Source: Aquabacterium sp. NJ1 (GTDB taxonomy: Bacteria; Pseudomonadota; Gammaproteobacteria; Burkholderiales; Burkholderiaceae_C). From it: DNA of 64,000 nucleotides. The DNA lies in the NCBI RefSeq assembly GCF_000768065.1, contig NZ_JRKM01000001.1, positions 186,001-250,000 of the forward strand, given 5' to 3'. The translations under genes and the position numbers were made by a program. The notes under the pieces are model-generated. The model was not told where the DNA came from and made no database searches. It worked only from the letters and a program-made list of their open reading frames with translations. Numbering within the stretch: the first letter of the stretch is position 1; each line of letters begins with the position of its first letter. Positions 57,030-64,000 of the stretch are shown in pieces.

Positions 57030-60000
57030 TCAATGAAAATCGCGGCTGGTGGTGGCCAGGCTGCCCAGCAGGGGCGTGAGATCACGCAGGTAATGGGCAA
57101 TCAGGTGGCGCACCTCGCCCTCACGTTGCCACACGCCGTAGACCGCCAGCAAGCGGGACTGCAGCAGGGCCTGCCTGAAGCGGTCACGCACGTGCGTCCA
57201 GACCACCACATTGACCGTGCCGGTTTCGTCCTCCAGCGTCACGAAGATCACGCCCGAGGCCGTGGCCGGTTGCTGCCGCACGGTGACGATGCCACAGGCA
57301 CGCGCCAGCCGGCCGCCCGGGAAGTCGCGCATCTCCTGCGCGGTAGACAGCCGCTGTGCCGCCAACTGGGGGCGCAACAAAGCCAAGGGGTGGCGCCGAA
57401 GGGTCAACCCCAAGGAGGCATAGTCGAACACGATCTCCTCGCCTTCAGGGGCCTGCGGCAGGGTCAGCCAGTCTTCTTCGACCGGGGCCTCGCGCAAGAG
57501 CAGGGGGGCGCGGTGCAAGGCCGAAGCCTCCCAGACCTGCTGCCTGCGGTGCCCGGACAGGCTCATCAATGCATCGCCTGCGGCCAGGGCACGCATGTCG
57601 CCCTGATCGAGGTCCGCGCGGCGAGCCAGGTCATCCACGTCGGTGAAGAGCATCTGCTCGCGTGCCCGCACGATGCGCTCAGCCGCCTGACGGGACAAGC
57701 CCGCCACCAGGCGCAGGCCCAGGCGCACCACTGCTTGATCATCCCTTTTGATGAGCACCCGACGGTCTGCAGGGGCCTTGCGAGTCGTGCCAGTTGAGGT
57801 GGCAAGGCGAGCTTCCAGCGTGCAATCCCACTGGCTGTCCATCACATCGGGTGGGCGCACCTCCACGTCATGGCGGCGCGCATCCTGCACGAGCTGGCTG
57901 GGTGAATAAAAGCCCAGGGGTTGTGCGTTGAGCAAGCCGGCCAGAAACGCGGCAGGCTCGTGGCACTTGACCCAGGCGCTCGCATAAACCAGCAGGGCAA
58001 AGCTGGCCGCGTGCGACTCCGGGAAACCGTACTCACCAAAGCCCTGGATCTGATTGAAGATCTGCTCGGCAAAGGCCTGCTCGTACTTGTTTACCACCAT
58101 GCCGTTGATGACCTTGTCCTTGAACTTGTGCACGCCACCTTTGCGCCGCCAGGCGGCCATGGAGCGGCGCAACTCATCGGCCTCACCCGGCGAGAAACCG
58201 GCGGCCAGCACCACGATCTGCATCACCTGCTCCTGGAAGATGGGGATGCCCAGGGTGCGCTTGAGTGCGGCCTCCAGGCCGTGCGGATAGGTGATGGCAG
58301 AAGGGTCACGCCGGTAGATCTCGCGCCGCTCCAGATAGGGGTGGACCATGCCGCCCTGGATCGGCCCCGGGCGCACCAGGGCCACCTCCACCACGAGGTC
58401 ATAGAACTGCCGAGGCCGCAGGCGCGGCAGCATGCTCATCTGCGCGCGGCTTTCGATCTGGAAGACGCCGATGGTGTCAGCCTGGCAGATCATGTCGTAG
58501 GTGGCCTTGTCCTCCTTGGGAATGTCCTGCAGATCGAAGGCGTGACCGCGTTGCTGGCCGATGAAATCCAGGGCCTTGCGCAAGGCCGTGAGCATGCCCA
58601 GCGCCAGCACGTCCACCTTGAGCAGGCCCAGCGCATCCAGGTCGTCCTTGTCCCACTGGATGACGCTGCGATCGGGCATGCTGGCGTTCTCGATGGGCAC
58701 CATGCGGCACAAGGCGCCCTTGGCGATGACGAAGCCACCGGTGTGCTGGCTGAGGTGGCGTGGGAAACCGATGAGCGTGCGTGACAGATCCTGCCATTGG
58801 CGCAGGCGAAGCTCGTTCGGGTCCAGCCCCAGCTCCTGCAAGCGCTCCGGCAGGAGGCCTTTGCCATCCCACCACTGGTGGTTGTTGGCGACTTGCTCGA
58901 TCAAGCTCGCGTCAAAGCCCAAGGCCTTGCCCACATCGCGCAAGGCGCTGCGCGTGCGGTAGCTGATGACGGTGGCCGTCAATGCCGCACGATCCCGGCC
59001 ATAACGCTGGTAGAGGTACTGGATGACCTCTTCTCGGCGCTCGTGCTCGAAGTCCACATCGATATCGGGCGGTTCGTTGCGCTCTTTGGAGATGAAGCGC
59101 TCGAACAAGAGGGTGGACTGATCGGGATCGACCTCGGTCACGCCCAGGCAGTAGCACACGGCGGAATTGGCCGCACTGCCTCGGCCCTGGCAGAGGATGT
59201 GCCTGGAGCGAGCGAAGCGCACGATGTCGTACACCGTGAGGAAGTACTTTTCGTAGCCCAGTTCGGCAATGAGGGCCAACTCTTTGTCGATCTGTTGCTG
59301 GACGCGGGCGGGTACCCCCTTGGGGTAGCGCCAGTTGCTGCCCTCGTAGGCGAGGCGTCGCAGGTAACTGGATGGCGTTTCGCCAGCCGGCACCACTTCT
59401 TCCGGGTACTCGTAGCGCAGTTCATCCAGGCTGAAGTCGCAACACGCGGCCACATCCCATGTGGCGGCCAAGGTGTCCGCGGGATAGCGTTGTGCCAGTT
59501 GCACGCGGCTGCGCAAGTGGCGCTCGGCATGGCGCTCCAGTTCCAACCCGCATTCGGGCAAGGGTTTGCCGATGCGGATGGCGGTGAGCACATCCTGCAA
59601 GGGCTTGCGGGAACGGGCATGCATGTGCACATCACCCGATGCCACCAGGGGCACGCGACAGGCCTCGCTGACATCGCGCAGCGTGCGCAACCACACGGCA
59701 TCGTCCAGCTGGTTGTGCAGCTCCAGGGCCAGCCAGCAACGACCGGCAAAGTGCTGCCTGAGCCAGCGTGCCTGTGCTTCGATGACATCAGCAGGTGCAT
59801 GACGATGGGGGGCCATGAGCACCACGCAGTCCCCCAAGGCTTCTTGCCGTATCTGGGGGCGTTCCAGCCTTGCATGGCCCTTGCCCTCGGCCGCACCACG
59901 CAAGCGCGTGATGAACTCGCTCAGCAAGCCGTATCCCCAGCGATGGCAGGCCAGCACGATCAGGCGAAACGGAGCCTCATCTTGCGCATCCTCGAACACC

Positions 60001-60269
60001 TGGAACTCGCTGCCGATCAGCAGCTTGAACGTGTCTGCGCCAGCTTGCCTGGCCTGCCGGGCCTCGCGCAGTGCCAGGTGGGCCCGCACCACGCCGGCCA
60101 GGCTGCATTCATCCGTGATCGCCAGCCCGCCATAACCGAGCGCCAAGGCGCGCTGCACCAACTCCTCCGCATGCGAGGCGCCGCGCAGGAAGGAGAAGTT
60201 CGAGACGGCATGCAGCTCGACATAATCCGGCAAGGCAAAGGGCGAAAAGGCCATGGGGGCTGTCGACAT
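57030..60269 (-). CDS. dnaE2: error-prone DNA polymerase DnaE2
   Basis: Translesion C-family polymerase of the SOS mutasome. About 1079 aa. PHP domain at the N-terminus (ELHAVSNFSFLRGASHAEEL), catalytic motif region PDIDVDFEHERREEVIQYLY, the helix-hairpin-helix and OB-fold C-terminal parts, and GDALMSLSGHRRQQVWE. I chose the ATG at 60269. A TTG at 60281 is in frame, but GGAGG sits just before the ATG. It starts 12 bp after imuB. DnaE2 lacks the housekeeping DnaE tail that binds the clamp loader. Confidence 0.96.
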   Translation of the reverse strand: MSTAPMAFSPFALPDYVELHAVSNFSFLRGASHAEELVQRALALGYGGLAITDECSLAGVVRAHLALREARQARQAGADTFKLLIGSEFQVFEDAQDEAPFRLIVLACHRWGYGLLSEFITRLRGAAEGKGHARLERPQIRQEALGDCVVLMAPHRHAPADVIEAQARWLRQHFAGRCWLALELHNQLDDAVWLRTLRDVSEACRVPLVASGDVHMHARSRKPLQDVLTAIRIGKPLPECGLELERHAERHLRSRVQLAQRYPADTLAATWDVAACCDFSLDELRYEYPEEVVPAGETPSSYLRRLAYEGSNWRYPKGVPARVQQQIDKELALIAELGYEKYFLTVYDIVRFARSRHILCQGRGSAANSAVCYCLGVTEVDPDQSTLLFERFISKERNEPPDIDVDFEHERREEVIQYLYQRYGRDRAALTATVISYRTRSALRDVGKALGFDASLIEQVANNHQWWDGKGLLPERLQELGLDPNELRLRQWQDLSRTLIGFPRHLSQHTGGFVIAKGALCRMVPIENASMPDRSVIQWDKDDLDALGLLKVDVLALGMLTALRKALDFIGQQRGHAFDLQDIPKEDKATYDMICQADTIGVFQIESRAQMSMLPRLRPRQFYDLVVEVALVRPGPIQGGMVHPYLERREIYRRDPSAITYPHGLEAALKRTLGIPIFQEQVMQIVVLAAGFSPGEADELRRSMAAWRRKGGVHKFKDKVINGMVVNKYEQAFAEQIFNQIQGFGEYGFPESHAASFALLVYASAWVKCHEPAAFLAGLLNAQPLGFYSPSQLVQDARRHDVEVRPPDVMDSQWDCTLEARLATSTGTTRKAPADRRVLIKRDDQAVVRLGLRLVAGLSRQAAERIVRAREQMLFTDVDDLARRADLDQGDMRALAAGDALMSLSGHRRQQVWEASALHRAPLLLREAPVEEDWLTLPQAPEGEEIVFDYASLGLTLRRHPLALLRPQLAAQRLSTAQEMRDFPGGRLARACGIVTVRQQPATASGVIFVTLEDETGTVNVVVWTHVRDRFRQALLQSRLLAVYGVWQREGEVRHLIAHYLRDLTPLLGSLATTSRDFH

Positions 60270-60281
60270 GCGGGCCTCCAA

Positions 60282-61808
60282 TCAGGCAAAGAAGCCGTGC
60301 AGGTACCAGGGGCTACCAGGCTCGTCTGCGGCCTGCTGACTTCTGAAGACCCACAACAGCCCCGCATGGGCACTGCTGGCCAGGTAGTAGTCGCGTGTGA
60401 AGCGGGCATGACCGGTGTTGGCATCCCACCAGCCTGCTTCGATGCGGTGCGGGCCGGCCAGCAGCGTCAAGCGCCCCTGGTAGACCGGGTGCTGGCCCAA
60501 TTCGTGGTCCAGCGCCAAGGGCAGGGGCTCGGGCAGCACCCAGCCAGGCTGCGGCATGTCGGCAACCCGCTGGGCCTGCTCGGGCTGTCGGCGCTTGTCT
60601 GACAAGGCTTGCACGGCAGACAGCCACCGCTGCGCGCACTCCAGCCGGTGGTCGGCCTGGATGCGGGCCTGCAACACGCGCTCGGGCCCCAGGCGCACGC
60701 TGAGCTTTTCCAGCAAGGCCAGCAAGGCATCGCGCTGAGCACGCTGCGCGGCCGGCGTGAGCAAGGCATCGGGCCGAGCGCTCAGTTGATCTTCGCGGTG
60801 CTCCTGAAACAGTTGCTGGTTGCCCACGGGCAGCGCCTCGATGGCGTCGGCATGCAGGCTGATGTCACCCACGGGCGCATGCAGCTGGATGCGTTGCAGG
60901 TGCTCGGCCAGCAGGCGGCTCAGGCGTGGGTAGTCACGCGTGGGGCTGGCCAGGCGCACGGTCCATTCGCCTTCGCGGCTGCTGTCTCGCCGGTGCCAAT
61001 CGTGCAGCCAGCGCAGGGTGAAGGCCGTGACGCCCGCTTGCCGGCCGGCGAGCCAGGCGCACAGTTGCTGCAACAGCCGGCTGGCGGCGAACAGCAGGGC
61101 AGGGGCCGATTCAACCCGGCCAGGCAACTCCAGCCGGGCGTCGAACACAGGCGGCAGCACCAGCCAGTCAAAGGCCTCGGGGCTGCGGCCATAGGCCCGG
61201 TCCAGCGTCTGCAGCAAACCTGCACCGAACCGCCGGCTCAAGCCACCTCGGGGCAGGGCACGCACATCGGCCAGGGTGCGGCAACCCAATCTGGCCAGCG
61301 TGTGGCTGTGCATGGCGACGCCCGGCAGCACATCCAGCGGCAAGGCATCCAGAGCGGCTGCCAGTCTGGCAAGGCCTTCGGTGTCACCCTTGCTGTCGCC
61401 TTCGTTGTCGCCTTCACTGCCGTCACCTTCATCGGCAGCATGCAAAGCCGCATGCACCCGCGGTGACACCACGCGGGCAGGCTCAGATGAGGACGCCGCC
61501 GCTTGCCCATGGCGAGCCAGCGCCACAGCCGCCAAGGCCGTGGCGGCATGGGCATGGGCTGATGCGCCATGGGCATGGGCTTCAGCCACGATGCGTTCAC
61601 GCAATACCGAGGCGCCACCAAACAGGCGCTCGCTGGCTTGCACCTCCAGCACCACGGCATCTTCCAGCAAGGCCACCCGAGGCGTGAACTGCAGAGCCCA
61701 CCAGCCCAGGTGCAATGCGCTCAGCACGGTGGGTGCAACGCTGACTGGCACCTCAGGATCAGGACAGAACGCGGGGCTCCCGGGCAGCAGTGCGATCCAG
61801 TGCAGCAT
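60282..61808 (-). CDS. imuB: ImuB, Y-family polymerase-like mutasome protein
   Basis: 508 aa. Adapter that links DnaE2 to the beta clamp; related to Y-family polymerases but lacking the catalytic carboxylates. N-terminal segment ALHLGWWALQFTPRVALLED, the LGCRTLADVRALPRGGLSRRFG HhH-like part, and the C-terminal DNA-binding little-finger region ending GLLWVFRSQ and WYLHGFFA. Residues about 127-143 are an acidic repeat (see the repeat entry). It overlaps the end of imuA by 50 bp and is followed by dnaE2. Confidence 0.93.
   Translation of the reverse strand: MLHWIALLPGSPAFCPDPEVPVSVAPTVLSALHLGWWALQFTPRVALLEDAVVLEVQASERLFGGASVLRERIVAEAHAHGASAHAHAATALAAVALARHGQAAASSSEPARVVSPRVHAALHAADEGDGSEGDNEGDSKGDTEGLARLAAALDALPLDVLPGVAMHSHTLARLGCRTLADVRALPRGGLSRRFGAGLLQTLDRAYGRSPEAFDWLVLPPVFDARLELPGRVESAPALLFAASRLLQQLCAWLAGRQAGVTAFTLRWLHDWHRRDSSREGEWTVRLASPTRDYPRLSRLLAEHLQRIQLHAPVGDISLHADAIEALPVGNQQLFQEHREDQLSARPDALLTPAAQRAQRDALLALLEKLSVRLGPERVLQARIQADHRLECAQRWLSAVQALSDKRRQPEQAQRVADMPQPGWVLPEPLPLALDHELGQHPVYQGRLTLLAGPHRIEAGWWDANTGHARFTRDYYLASSAHAGLLWVFRSQQAADEPGSPWYLHGFFA
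61382..61429 (-). repeat. four 12-bp tandem repeats inside imuB
   Basis: Four imperfect units of TGTCGCCTTCGT type (61382-61393, 61394-61405, 61406-61417, 61418-61429) on the plus strand. In the imuB frame they encode four acidic Glu-Gly-Asp-x units. Slipped-strand changes would add or remove whole codons, so the frame would be kept. Confidence 0.7.
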
Positions 61809-62640
61809 GGTGTGGCCTGCGGTGTGTGTCGAGATCAGGATGGGGCAGGGAGTCGGCGGCGGTAATGGGCAAAGGCGTGGGGAAGGGGGGAGAAAGGAGC
61901 GGAACGGAGCGCGAAGAAACTGGCAGCTGGCTTGGCAAAGAGGCCGGCGGCAGCAGCGGCATCAGGCCAGTTGGCCAATGCGGCAGGCTCAAGACCTGAT
62001 CCAGCATCGGCCCTCGCCGTTTGATGATCTGTACTTGCAAGGGATGCGGGCATGGCCCCAGCCCCAGCAGCACACGCAAGGGCGCTGCGGATGAATCGGC
62101 CTGGGCCTTGGCAGGCCGAAACACGAACAGAGACCCTGGGTGCTGCGCCGCGCAGGCATGCAGACGCCGGATCTGCTCCGGGCGCACCTGGGGCAACCAG
62201 CTCAGGACAGCGCTGACGCACCCGGCCTTCAGTGCCTGCTCGGTGGCCCACAGCCGCTCGGCGGGTGTCTGGGCATCCACGCGGATCAGGCGTTCTTCAT
62301 GCAGCCCTTCGCGAAACAAACCGGGCAGGTGGGGTGAATGCGGCGGCGCAATCAACAAGATGCTGCCACCTTGCCGCACGACCTGCGCCAGCGCCGGGCT
62401 CAGCAAGCGCCACTCGGCCTGGGCCGATTGGGCCAGCAACACCTCGGTCATGGCCTGACACGGCCAGCCCCCGCCCGGCAATTCGGCATCCAGCGTCGGG
62501 TGCCCACTGGGGATGACCGTGCTGGCCACCCGCCCCATGGCATCCCCACGCCACACAGCCTGCGCCACGTGCTCAGGCAAGGCAGACGCGCCGCAGGACG
62601 GATCGTGAGCGTGTGAGAGGCGGGCGGAAGGCAGGTTCAT
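61759..62640 (-). CDS. imuA: ImuA, SOS mutagenesis protein (RecA/SulA-like)
   Basis: 293 aa. Start of the SOS mutasome operon. Pattern typical of ImuA: IPSGHPTLDAELPGGGWPCQ near residue 43, SILLIAPPHSPHLPGL, GCVSAVLSWLPQVRPEQIRR and SLFVFRPAKAQADSSAAPLR. The C-terminal 60 residues are Pro/Ser-rich. ImuA is thought to bind ImuB and RecA. ATG at 62640, 16 bases after a strong LexA box. It overlaps imuB by 50 bp. Confidence 0.92.
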   Translation of the reverse strand: MNLPSARLSHAHDPSCGASALPEHVAQAVWRGDAMGRVASTVIPSGHPTLDAELPGGGWPCQAMTEVLLAQSAQAEWRLLSPALAQVVRQGGSILLIAPPHSPHLPGLFREGLHEERLIRVDAQTPAERLWATEQALKAGCVSAVLSWLPQVRPEQIRRLHACAAQHPGSLFVFRPAKAQADSSAAPLRVLLGLGPCPHPLQVQIIKRRGPMLDQVLSLPHWPTGLMPLLPPASLPSQLPVSSRSVPLLSPPFPTPLPITAADSLPHPDLDTHRRPHHAALDRTAAREPRVLS

Positions 62641-62656
62641 ATCAAGCGACGCAATA

Positions 62657-62672
62657 CTGTATACGCATACAG
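62657..62672 (-). promoter_or_regulatory. LexA (SOS) box of the imuA-imuB-dnaE2 operon
   Basis: CTGT-ATACGCAT-ACAG, the classic CTGT-N8-ACAG form, within the perfect outer palindrome TACTGTAT...ATACAGTA. It lies 17 bases upstream of the imuA ATG, where LexA would block the promoter. DNA damage would release it. Confidence 0.9.
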
Positions 62673-62712
62673 TATGTTAGCGAGAATGAACGCTGCCGTC
62701 CAGTGCGATCAC

Positions 62713-63045
62713 TCAGCTCGTACTGCCCCAGGTTCGCACGGTTTTTTCGTCCACCCCGCACCAGCGCGCCACGGCCCGTGCACTCTGGCCAGCCTGCAAG
62801 GCCTGTCGGACCCAGGCATCCAGCGCCCGGGTCAGGCGCTTGCCCGGCAAGGCCCAATCCGGCTGGCAAGAATGGGTCTGGCTGCAGGCGGGGCAACGCC
62901 AGCGCACGATGTCTCCGCGACGAACCTGCGGCCGGCCGTCTTGCGGCACATCACGCCACCAACTGGGCCGCACGGCGTGGCGCAGCAAGGGGCCGACATG
63001 ATGGCAACTGGGGCAGACCCCGGACATGTGGGATGCGCGCCTCAT
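62713..63045 (-). CDS. small zinc-ribbon plus HTH protein, coupled to leuA
   Basis: 110 aa. Its ATG overlaps the leuA stop by 4 bases (ATGA); an ATG at 63027 is an alternative. Zinc ribbon: C11-x2-C14 (GVCPSCHHVGP) and C51-x2-C54 (RWRCPACSQTH). A helix-turn-helix follows at about 70-107 (LDAWVRQALQAGQSARAVAR, then WCGVDEKTVRTWGSTS). The combination resembles the start of ISL3-type transposases but no transposase body follows, so it may be a free-standing regulator derived from one. Ends 40 bp before the LexA box of imuA. Confidence 0.65.
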   Translation of the reverse strand: MRRASHMSGVCPSCHHVGPLLRHAVRPSWWRDVPQDGRPQVRRGDIVRWRCPACSQTHSCQPDWALPGKRLTRALDAWVRQALQAGQSARAVARWCGVDEKTVRTWGSTS

Positions 63046-64000
63046 GCTGCCCGCTCCTTGTCTGGGTCCATCTCGGCGTCAGCAGACCAGCCGGCCTTGA
63101 CCGCCAGGCGGTTGAGCGCCTGCATCATGGCCAGCACGGACGCACTCACGATATGCGGGTGCCGCCCTGCGCCATACACGCTGCCCGCCACACCCGGTGC
63201 GCCCACCTCCACCCAGGCCAGCGCGGTGGCGTCGGAGCCCTCTCGGGTGGCGTGCTCTTCAAAGCCATGCCACTGTGCGCCCTCGGGCAAGCCCAAGTCC
63301 TGCACGGCTTGCCATGCTGCATCCAAGGGCCCGTTGCCATGTCCTTGCAGACGGCGCGTGCCATGCGGGGTCTGCACGAGCAACTCCACGCGGCATTGGC
63401 CCAAGTCGTCGCTCACATGGTGGTGCAACAGGGCCCAGGGGCCAGGGGCCGCCAGGTACTCGGACTGGAACAGGGCCCACAAGGCACCAGCCGTCAGCTC
63501 ACGCCCGGTGTCATCGGCCACCGCCTGCACGCTGGCGCTGAACTCCACCTGCGCCCGGCGCGGGATCACCAGGCCATACGCCGACTCAAGCAGGTAGGTG
63601 ATGCCCCCCTTGCCGGACTGGCTGTTCACCCGGATCACGGCCTCGTAACTGGCCCCGACATCGCGCGGGTCGATGGGGAGGTAGGGCACCGTCCAGGGCG
63701 CATCGGGCTGCTGCGCGGCCAGCCCCTTGCGAATGGCGTCCTGATGCGAGCCCGAAAACGCGGTGAAGACCAGATCGCCCGCATACGGATGGCGCGGGTG
63801 CACCGGCAAGGCGATGCAGTGCTCCACCGCACGCGCAATCGCCGGCAGGTTGGAGAAGTCCAAGCCGGGGCTGACACCCTGGCTGTAGAGGTTCAAGGCC
63901 AGGGTCACCAGGTCCACATTGCCGGTGCGCTCGCCATTGCCGAACAAGCAGCCCTCGACACGCTGGGCACCCGCCATCACGGCCAGCTCGGCGGCGGCCA
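63042..64000 (-). CDS. leuA: 2-isopropylmalate synthase, C-terminal part (continues beyond window)
   Basis: First committed step of leucine synthesis: 2-ketoisovalerate + acetyl-CoA. Only the last 318 or so codons lie in the window; the frame runs through 64000. Visible motifs: ELAVMAGAQRVEGCLFGNGE, RTGNVDLVTLALNLYSQGV, AFSGSHQDAIRKGL and PYLPIDPRDVG, then the C-terminal LeuA dimer (regulatory) domain to the stop. This is the long LeuA2-like form. Its stop overlaps the small zinc-ribbon gene. Confidence 0.95.
   Translation of the reverse strand, partial: AAAELAVMAGAQRVEGCLFGNGERTGNVDLVTLALNLYSQGVSPGLDFSNLPAIARAVEHCIALPVHPRHPYAGDLVFTAFSGSHQDAIRKGLAAQQPDAPWTVPYLPIDPRDVGASYEAVIRVNSQSGKGGITYLLESAYGLVIPRRAQVEFSASVQAVADDTGRELTAGALWALFQSEYLAAPGPWALLHHHVSDDLGQCRVELLVQTPHGTRRLQGHGNGPLDAAWQAVQDLGLPEGAQWHGFEEHATREGSDATALAWVEVGAPGVAGSVYGAGRHPHIVSASVLAMMQALNRLAVKAGWSADAEMDPDKERAA

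Noticed and set aside
62674-63597. 307-codon plus-strand frame beside the LexA box, suggesting a divergent SOS gene
   Set aside because: Antisense to the zinc-ribbon gene and leuA; composition is Pro/Ala/Ser-rich without a domain.

Overview
The window is GC-rich chromosomal DNA from a betaproteobacterium, most likely order Burkholderiales (Comamonadaceae / Sphaerotilaceae-like). This rests on gene content and order: dnaG-rpoD; exbB-exbD-lpxK-trm112-kdsB-adk; odhA-odhB-odhL-zapE; and aceE-aceF-lpdA with a lipoyl domain fused to the E3 subunit. The genus cannot be settled by reading alone. Nearly all of the window is protein coding. I see no rRNA, tRNA, CRISPR array or intact insertion sequence.

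Layout. 1-6682 (minus strand): start of rpoD with a readable sigma-70 promoter, dnaG, then an envelope block of adk, kdsB, trm112, lpxK, exbD and exbB. 6683-7160: a 478-bp regulatory gap with a 22-bp palindrome and two DnaA-box-like sites. 7161-16815 (plus): xseA, sodB, the 2-oxoglutarate dehydrogenase genes odhA-odhB-(SHOCT/PspC)-lpdA, and zapE. 16840-22579: acyltransferase, PP2C phosphatase, DUF465 protein, glnD, map. 22769-26803: purL. 26838-28783: a small scarred accessory patch with a cupin (DUF985) remnant, an IS630-type transposase remnant, an orphan periplasmic binding protein and a probably broken gene.

28784-37155: a DUF898 membrane protein. A DUF6345 protein carrying a caspase/gingipain-like His...Cys pattern, preceded by a small unknown partner gene. 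A methyltransferase, a PRPP-synthetase-like gene beside an AMP-phosphorylase-type gene, a DUF2322 protein, an LpxH-like phosphoesterase and a release-factor-like small protein. 37189-45844: rlhA, DUF1624 protein, rpiA, a BaiN-like flavoprotein, a glutaredoxin-like exported protein, prlC, folD. 45976-55379: a FixJ-type regulator and PAS histidine kinase divergent from the pyruvate dehydrogenase operon aceE-aceF-lpdA. 55380-56963: a secreted parallel beta-helix protein. 57030-64000 (minus): the SOS mutasome imuA-imuB-dnaE2 behind a clear LexA box, preceded by a zinc-ribbon/HTH gene whose start overlaps the end of leuA (cut by the window edge).

Most of the window is core metabolism: the two ketoacid dehydrogenase complexes with separate E3 subunits, lipid A and Kdo synthesis, purine synthesis, nitrogen signalling, replication initiation and SOS mutagenesis. 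The least understood parts are the DUF6345 peptidase-like pair (29926-32006), the AMP phosphorylase / PRPP synthetase pair (32825-35299), the zinc-ribbon/HTH gene coupled to leuA, and the scarred patch after purL.
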